Of a stretch of DNA of 5,865 bases, positions 1 to 5,865 are shown piece after piece. A program made the translations under genes and the position numbers. The notes under the pieces were generated by a model that did no database searches, was not told where the DNA came from, and saw nothing but the letters and a program-made list of their open reading frames with translations. This DNA is from Gemmatimonadota bacterium (GTDB lineage Bacteria > Latescibacterota > UBA2968 > UBA8231): NCBI GenBank assembly GCA_026706505.1, contig JAPOYQ010000747.1, positions 1-5,865 of the forward strand. The letters are read 5' to 3'. Positions within the stretch are counted from its first letter, which is position 1, and every line of letters starts with the position of its first letter.

Positions 1-286
1 CCTGTCCTTTAGCAGTAAGAGACCACACGCCTCTCTCAGAACTTTCAATCAAACCGTAATTTTTGAGATAGGTTCTCGCCCATGCTAATTGGTATTCTAA
101 TTCCGTCCTACTTGTTTGCCCGTGGGGGATTTGGATAATAGCAGCGGACAGGCCCATGTCTTCAATTACTTGATTGACGATTTCTCTAATGGAAGCGCTA
201 CCCCCAAGTGCGTGGAGCGCAATAAGCGTCGGGTTTAGTAGATCAGGATATTTCGGGACGGCATCTGCATTGACGTTGTTAGTCAT
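1..286 (-). CDS. Mrr-like restriction protein, N-terminal part (partial, cut by window edge)
   Basis: Reading from the ATG at 286 toward position 1 gives 95 codons without a stop, so the C-terminus lies outside the window. The protein begins MTNNVNADAVPKYPDLLNPT. It then shows features I recognise as the Mrr N-terminal winged-helix domain (Mrr_N): LGGSASIREI at residues 27-36, IPHG at 53-56, RTELEYQLAWARTYLKNYGL at 60-79, and ERGVWSLTAKG at 84-94. In this family the domain precedes a PD-(D/E)xK nuclease domain that cuts foreign, usually methylated, DNA (type IV restriction); that catalytic part is not visible here, so nuclease activity is inferred. The start is supported by an AAAGGAG ribosome site 7 bases upstream. 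The segment is about 46% GC (133 of 286 bases) and uses A/T-ending codons and AGA more than the genes to its right, which suggests acquisition by transfer. Other proteins carrying only the N-domain are possible. Confidence 0.8.
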   Translation of the reverse strand, partial: MTNNVNADAVPKYPDLLNPTLIALHALGGSASIREIVNQVIEDMGLSAAIIQIPHGQTSRTELEYQLAWARTYLKNYGLIESSERGVWSLTAKGQ

Positions 287-293
287 CGCAAAA

Positions 294-300
294 CTCCTTT
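294..300 (-). promoter_or_regulatory. Ribosome binding site of the Mrr-like gene
   Basis: On the minus strand AAAGGAG precedes the ATG at 286 with a 7-base gap. This fixes the start of the Mrr-like gene, and it is a stronger site than those of the plus-strand genes in the window. The 34-base gap to the PhyH-like gene (287-320) holds this site and no obvious terminator, so read-through from the upstream same-strand gene is possible. Confidence 0.7.
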
Positions 301-320
301 TCAGGATTGTCTGTGTCGAT

Positions 321-1109
321 TTACCGCCTAATGTGCGGCGCTTCCATCACGGCCCGCTCCTCTTCGGTCATGTCCTCGATGTACTCGGAATACGCCGTCT
401 GGTGCGCGCCCGAGCCATAGGACAGGGTGCCTGGGCTGAATTTGTACAGCAGCGCCCGCCGCTCGTGCGCGGCTGTCCACGGCAGCGTGCCGTGCGTCAA
501 GGTCTCGGTGAAGATCACTGCGTCGCCGGCCTTGCCGTTTACTTCGAGCACGTGCTCTTGGTGCTTTTCCCACTTAATCATGCTCTTCGGACAGGCTAAG
601 TTGGCCTTGTGGCTACCCGGTATCACTGCTACGCCCCCATCGCCCGGCCCCTCGTCGGCCAGTAGATACTCGACCACGGTCAGCCCGGTGAAGATGCGGT
701 CGTTTTTAAAGAAGTACACTTCCGATATATCCCTGCGCTCTACCCCGCCGCCGTGCAAAAGCCCGCCCTCGCAGCCTTTATCCATGGCGATCAGCCCCGG
801 TCCGTGGTCGAGGCGATATCCCCGCCCCAAGATTTCTTCGAGATAGGGCTTGATACGAGGGTGTACCAGCAACTTGCGGAACGGCTCGCACCAGGGTTGA
901 TCCCAAGCGAGCATACCGCCTAAGTCCTTGCGCCGCGAGGTGCCTTGCATCGTTTTCGAGTCGCCGGACAGCGGGCGGTCAATCTCGCTCATAAGGTCGC
1001 GGTGGCGGTCGATGCCGGCGTTGAGCTGGGCTACCTCCTCGGCGGTTAGCACATCTTTGAGGACCAAATAGCCCGTCAGGTCAAAGAGGTATCTGTCGTC
1101 TGCGTTCAT
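321..1109 (-). CDS. Phytanoyl-CoA dioxygenase (PhyH) family protein
   Basis: A 262-residue protein of the PhyH family of non-haem Fe(II)/2-oxoglutarate enzymes, which usually hydroxylate small molecules in the cytoplasm. Family features include the N-terminal FDLTGYLVLKDVLTAEEV (residues 9-26, enzyme entry helix region), HGGG at 119-122, VIPGSHKAN at 162-170, GDAVIFTETLTHGTLPW at 195-211, and an arginine pair at 217-218. His206 is the likely distal iron ligand and Arg217 or Arg218 the likely 2-oxoglutarate anchor. His119 sits about 45 residues before PGSHK, where the HxD motif is expected, but the +2 residue is Gly121, so the usual acidic ligand is missing. I chose the ATG at 1109 because AAAGGAG lies 7 bases upstream; an in-frame start at 1151 would add 14 residues resembling no family sequence and would bury that site. 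The substrate cannot be told. The gene is divergent from the ABC-F gene. Confidence 0.88.
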   Translation of the reverse strand: MNADDRYLFDLTGYLVLKDVLTAEEVAQLNAGIDRHRDLMSEIDRPLSGDSKTMQGTSRRKDLGGMLAWDQPWCEPFRKLLVHPRIKPYLEEILGRGYRLDHGPGLIAMDKGCEGGLLHGGGVERRDISEVYFFKNDRIFTGLTVVEYLLADEGPGDGGVAVIPGSHKANLACPKSMIKWEKHQEHVLEVNGKAGDAVIFTETLTHGTLPWTAAHERRALLYKFSPGTLSYGSGAHQTAYSEYIEDMTEEERAVMEAPHIRR

Positions 1110-1116
1110 GGGGTGG

Positions 1117-1123
1117 CTCCTTT
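1117..1123 (-). promoter_or_regulatory. Ribosome binding site deciding the PhyH start
   Basis: AAAGGAG on the minus strand ends 7 bases before the ATG at 1109. It decides between this start and an in-frame ATG at 1151, which has no comparable site and would place this sequence inside the coding region. Confidence 0.75.
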
Positions 1124-1149
1124 GGAGAAAGGTAGGCTGAGAAGATGGC

Positions 1150-1188
1150 AAATTAGCGGGCAGCAGAGTAGCCCATAATCGCTAATTT
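1150..1188. repeat. Perfect 9-bp inverted repeat in the divergent intergenic region (possible operator)
   Basis: The arms AAATTAGCG (1150-1158) and CGCTAATTT (1180-1188) are exact reverse complements separated by 21 bases. The spacer contains a smaller GGC/GCC pair (1159-1161 with 1171-1173). The repeat lies between the divergent PhyH-like and ABC-F genes, 40 bases or more from the first and about 16 bases from the ATG of the second. The position fits a binding site for a dimeric regulator controlling one or both genes, or a hairpin in the ABC-F leader. The arm centres are 30 bases apart, roughly three helix turns. No regulator gene is in the window, so function is inferred. Confidence 0.45.
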
Positions 1189-1204
1189 TCCGTAATTATT
1201 GCTC

Positions 1205-3126
<1,922 letters not shown>

Positions 3127-3130
<4 letters not shown>

Positions 3131-3507
3131 AACGCAAAAACATACCGACCAGCAGCGCGTTTGGCGCGGAGTTCGGTTATTCGCGCGCCGTGCGCGTAGA
3201 TCGTCACGTCCACGTCGCTGGCACCTGCGCCCAGCCGCCGCATGACCAGGGCGATGCCTACGAGCAGGCCAAGGGCGCATTGGGGATCATCGCCAAGGCG
3301 CTTGAGGAGACTGGTGCCAGTCTTGAAGATGTGGTGCGGACGGTCGTGTACATCACGGATGTGGACCATGCTGATGGCGTCACCCGCGCTCACCGCGAGG
3401 TGTTTGGCGCGATTTTGCCGGCCTCGACCTTGATCGTGATAGCCGCGCTGCTCAAGCCGCATCTGGTCGTCGAGATTGAAGCGTACGCCATTTTGCCCAG
3501 CGCGTGA
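3127..3507 (+). CDS. RidA/YjgF/YER057c/UK114 family protein lacking the RidA arginine
   Basis: A 126-residue protein of usual family length. Characteristic features are FGYSRAVRVDRHVHVAGTCA (16-35), the EQAKGALGIIAKALEETGAS helix (46-65) with EDVVRTVVYITD (67-78), and the end LVVEIEAYAI (113-122). True RidA proteins form trimers that hydrolyse reactive enamine/imine intermediates such as 2-aminoacrylate, using an arginine in a PARS-like motif. Here that motif reads PAST (98-101), with Ser100 at the expected arginine position. The protein therefore probably belongs to one of the Rid subfamilies without that arginine, whose activities are mostly unclear. Glu116 and Glu118 of the C-terminal VEIEA motif are kept. 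The ATG overlaps the ABC-F stop by 4 bases (ATGA) and the stop overlaps the next gene's GTG by 4 bases, so translation is likely coupled on both sides. An in-frame upstream start at 3046 is rejected because family similarity begins after 3127. Confidence 0.88.
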
Positions 3508-4577
3508 ACAAAGACAGTCAGGTCCTGTCCATCGGCGTGTTGGGCTGCGGCCCTATTTCCCAATTCGCCCACTTTGAGTCGTGCATCAAGGCTCGCAATA
3601 CGCGCCTGTACGCGCTCTGCGACCAAGCGCCAGACTTAGTCGAGCGCATGGCTGCCGTTCACCAGCCGGAGAAGACCTACGCCGATTTTGCCGACATGCT
3701 CGCGGATTCGCAGGTGGAGGCGGTCATAATCGCCACGGCTGATCAGTTCCACGTCCCGCTCAGCTTGCAGGCGCTGGCGGCAGGCAAACACGTCTTTGTG
3801 GAAAAGCCGCTGGGAACGAGCGTGGAGGAGTGCGAGGATTTGTGCCGGGCTGTCGCTGACTCGGGCTGTACGCTCCAGGTCGGCCACATGAAGCGCTTTG
3901 ATCCCGGCATTGCTTTTGCCCGACAGTTCATCCGCGAGGAGATGGGGTCGCTGTTGTCCCTGAAGGCTTGGTATTGCGATTCGACCTACCGCTATACTAT
4001 GACCGACAACCTTCAGCCTCTGCCGCTGCGCAGCGAGCAGGCGCGCAAGCCAGCGGGCGATCCCAAGGGCGACAAGCGGCGCTACTTCATGTTGACCCAC
4101 GGCTCGCATCTCATTGACCTAGCCCGCTTTTTGGGTGGCCCGCTCGCGGCCGTGCGCGGGCGGTGCAAGGAGATGTTCGGGGCGTATTCTTGGTTTGTCG
4201 AAGTGGAGTTCGCCAGCGGTGGACAGGGACATCTTGATCTGACGGTCGCCGTGCGCATGGACTACCACGAAGGCTTTCACATCTACGGAGAGCACGGCTG
4301 CGTCGTCGGCAAAACGTACTTGCCGTGGTTTTTGAAATCCAGCGATGTCGAGTGCTTCTCCACGCGCGATGGCCAGTATCGCCGGCCGCTAGGGGCTGAC
4401 GCGCATTTCTACCGGCTGCAACTCGAAGGTTTTGCCGACGTCGTCCTGCACGGCGCTCCCCAGATGGGGGCCGATGTGGAGGATGGAACTCAAACGATGC
4501 GGGCCATGGCCGCCATTGCCCGCTCGGTCACCAGCGGCGATAGGGTCCGCTTGGAGACCGTCACCGGCGGCGTATAG
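3504..4577 (+). CDS. Gfo/Idh/MocA family NAD-dependent oxidoreductase
   Basis: A 357-residue protein of the expected length for this dehydrogenase family. The N-terminal Rossmann domain shows IGVLGCGPIS (10-19) as the nucleotide loop. Asp40 follows the second strand (LYALCD), which usually favours NAD over NADP. The family motif VEKPLG (99-104) carries the conserved Lys101. The second half is the alpha/beta substrate domain, with VGHMKRFDP (126-134) and the catalytic-type THGSHLIDL (198-206), where His202 and Asp205 fit the HxxxxH/HxxD pattern. Relatives oxidise or reduce sugars, inositols and related polyols, or make UDP-sugar derivatives; the substrate cannot be named. No signal peptide is seen, so it should be cytoplasmic. 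It starts at GTG 3504, overlapping the RidA-family stop (GTGA) with no Shine-Dalgarno sequence, so it probably relies on coupled translation. Confidence 0.9.
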   Translation: MNKDSQVLSIGVLGCGPISQFAHFESCIKARNTRLYALCDQAPDLVERMAAVHQPEKTYADFADMLADSQVEAVIIATADQFHVPLSLQALAAGKHVFVEKPLGTSVEECEDLCRAVADSGCTLQVGHMKRFDPGIAFARQFIREEMGSLLSLKAWYCDSTYRYTMTDNLQPLPLRSEQARKPAGDPKGDKRRYFMLTHGSHLIDLARFLGGPLAAVRGRCKEMFGAYSWFVEVEFASGGQGHLDLTVAVRMDYHEGFHIYGEHGCVVGKTYLPWFLKSSDVECFSTRDGQYRRPLGADAHFYRLQLEGFADVVLHGAPQMGADVEDGTQTMRAMAAIARSVTSGDRVRLETVTGGV

Positions 4578-4582
4578 TGCCT

Positions 4583-5865
4583 ATGTCTTCGACTGGTCCT
4601 CGTCTATGGCCCCTCTATCTGCTCGGCGGCGTTGTCGTCTTGGCGCTTCTGTGGATATGGTTGCCCGAAGCCCCTCATCGACAGCGACAGATGATGAGCA
4701 CTATGGCCATCGTCATGCTCGCCACTTTCTTCGCGTTGCTCTGGTTGCTCTTTGCATCGCGGCTAGCTTGGGGACGGCGCCTGCGCTATTTCGGTGGCAT
4801 CGTCTTCGCCATTGCGCTTGGAGTTGGACTTTTTCGCATTAAGGGTATGAGCGGCGACTTCGTACCGGTCCTCGAATGGCGTTGGAGTACTGAGGACGAA
4901 GCCACCGCGGTTGAAGGAGGGGACGCAACCGCGCTCGACGCCCGCGATTGGCCGCAATTTCTCGGCCCCGAGCGCAACAACCGCCTGCGCGGCGTTCACC
5001 TCGAGCGCGACTGGACCAAGCACCCGCCGCGCGAAGTCTGGCGTCGCCCTGTCGGCGCAGCGTGGTCCTCCTTTGCCATTGTGGGTGGCCGGGCCGTAAC
5101 TCAGGAGCAACACGGATCCGAGGAGCAGGTCGTCTGCTACGACTTGGCCACGGGCCGCAAGCTCTGGCAACACGCCGATTCGACCCGCTACGAAACCGCC
5201 ATAGCTGGCGTCGGCCCGCGCGCTACGCCCACCATTGCTGGAGACCGGGTTTTCACGCTGGGTGCTACTGGCATCCTCAATTGCTTAGATCTGGACAGTG
5301 GGAAGTTGGTTTGGTCGCGGGACATTATCACCGGCAACCAGGCGAAGGCCCATATGTGGGGCATTAGCTGTTCGCCGTTGGTCCTCGACAGCTTGGTCGT
5401 GGTCAGTGCCGGAGGCCCGGATGAGCGCTCGCTAGTGGCCTATCACCGCCAAACCGGCGCGTTTGTCTGGGGCGGAGGCACGGACAAGGCCGGCTTCAGC
5501 TCGCCGCGTCTGGTTACTTTGGCTGGACGCGAGCAGATCCTGATTTTCAACAGCTACAGCGTCGTCGCGCACGATCCGCAGAGCGGAGTTCCCCTCTGGC
5601 GCCAGCCCTGGGATCAGGTCGAATGCGTTGCCAACCCCCTGCCCTTGCCTGGAGACCGGGTTCTGGTCTCCACTGGCTACGGCATTGGCGCCAAGCTGTA
5701 TCAAGTGAACGCTGCGCCCGACGGTGGCTTGACGAGCGATATCGTCTGGAAAAGCCCCCGGCTCAAGGCCAAATTTGCCAACATGGTCTATCGCGATGGT
5801 TTTGTCTATGGCCTCGACGATGGGGTGCTGGTCTGCCTCGACCCGCAAGACGGCAAGCGCCGCTG
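4583..5865 (+). CDS. Membrane-anchored PQQ-like beta-propeller protein (partial, 3' end outside window)
   Basis: The frame from ATG 4583 is open for 427 codons to the window edge. Three hydrophobic stretches lie at about residues 8-27, 41-58 and 67-86. The basic loop SRLAWGRRLR (59-68) between helices 2 and 3 suggests that the N-terminus is inside and the C-terminal domain outside the cytoplasm. After an acidic linker (98-121) the motif DWPQFLGPERNN (122-133) opens a PQQ-like/BamB-type propeller. Blade repeats of the form xxD-x-x-(T/S)G-x-x-x-W recur at 185-195, 233-244, 286-296 and 329-339, and another starts at 417. The family is widespread in environmental phyla as I remember it; quinone binding is not established for it and no dehydrogenase catalytic residues are recognised, so a structural or binding role is as likely as an enzyme. 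The ATG is 5 bases after the upstream stop. An in-frame GTG at 4577 overlapping that stop by one base is an alternative start. Confidence 0.85.
   Translation, partial: MSSTGPRLWPLYLLGGVVVLALLWIWLPEAPHRQRQMMSTMAIVMLATFFALLWLLFASRLAWGRRLRYFGGIVFAIALGVGLFRIKGMSGDFVPVLEWRWSTEDEATAVEGGDATALDARDWPQFLGPERNNRLRGVHLERDWTKHPPREVWRRPVGAAWSSFAIVGGRAVTQEQHGSEEQVVCYDLATGRKLWQHADSTRYETAIAGVGPRATPTIAGDRVFTLGATGILNCLDLDSGKLVWSRDIITGNQAKAHMWGISCSPLVLDSLVVVSAGGPDERSLVAYHRQTGAFVWGGGTDKAGFSSPRLVTLAGREQILIFNSYSVVAHDPQSGVPLWRQPWDQVECVANPLPLPGDRVLVSTGYGIGAKLYQVNAAPDGGLTSDIVWKSPRLKAKFANMVYRDGFVYGLDDGVLVCLDPQDGKRR

Larger units (their letters stand above)
1110..1204. promoter_or_regulatory. Divergent intergenic region, expected to hold two promoters
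   Basis: These 95 bases separate the minus-strand PhyH gene from the plus-strand ABC-F operon, so both promoters are expected here. The right third (about 1175-1200) is AT-rich and contains -10-like strings such as CATAAT at 1174-1179 and TAATTA at 1193-1198. I could not pair any of them with a convincing -35 element, so no exact promoter is called. No Shine-Dalgarno sequence precedes the ABC-F ATG. Confidence 0.4.

Noticed and set aside
174..599. Plus-strand open frame of 141 codons across the Mrr-like/PhyH boundary
   Set aside because: It runs antisense to two genes with clear family motifs and good ribosome sites, and its translation shows no recognisable domain.
1110..1151. N-terminal extension of the PhyH gene starting at 1151
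   Set aside because: The extra 14 residues do not resemble the family, and the strong AAAGGAG site lies inside them, directly upstream of the ATG at 1109.
5650..5672. Hairpin TGGAGACC/GGTCTCCA with a 7-base loop
   Set aside because: It is an exact 8-bp dyad but lies within propeller coding sequence (GDRVLVST). The left half recurs near 5238 because both encode the same GDRV blade motif, so chance plus blade repetition explains it.

Overview
This window looks like a piece of a free-living, fairly GC-rich bacterial chromosome, roughly 60% GC except at the left edge. The gene content is a phytanoyl-CoA dioxygenase (PhyH) family enzyme, a Gfo/Idh/MocA oxidoreductase, a RidA-family protein and a membrane-anchored PQQ-like beta-propeller. 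From memory, that mix is common in large environmental genomes such as Latescibacterota, Poribacteria, Planctomycetota and Acidobacteriota. The phylum is an inference from family content only; no rRNA or other marker gene is present.

Layout. Positions 1-286 (minus strand) hold the N-terminal part of a gene with an Mrr-type restriction N-terminal winged-helix domain, cut by the window edge. It is about 46% GC, clearly poorer than its neighbours. Positions 321-1109 (minus strand) hold a complete PhyH-like non-haem iron dioxygenase whose expected HxD iron motif reads HxG. A 95-bp divergent intergenic region (1110-1204) contains a perfect 9-bp inverted repeat. From 1205 to the right edge four plus-strand genes are packed together: an ABC-F ATPase of the YheS/Uup type, a RidA-family protein, a Gfo/Idh/MocA dehydrogenase, and a three-helix membrane protein with a PQQ-like propeller that is cut by the right edge.

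The plus-strand genes look like one operon. The first two junctions are 4-base overlaps (ATGA, GTGA). The third is a 5-base gap, or a 1-base overlap if an upstream GTG is used. The ABC-F protein should act on ribosomes. The RidA homologue lacks the catalytic arginine of true RidA, so it may not be a general imine deaminase. The dehydrogenase probably oxidises or reduces a sugar, polyol or amino-sugar-like compound with NAD. The propeller protein is predicted to sit in the inner membrane with its beta-domain outside the cytoplasm. No single pathway is evident from these four.

Points most worth a second look are the HxG motif in the PhyH enzyme, a slippery A AAA AAC heptamer in the ABC-F gene from which the -1 frame stays open into the RidA gene, the missing arginine in the RidA homologue, the divergent inverted repeat, and the compositionally foreign Mrr-like fragment. 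No tRNA, rRNA, CRISPR array, insertion sequence or convincing terminator was seen.
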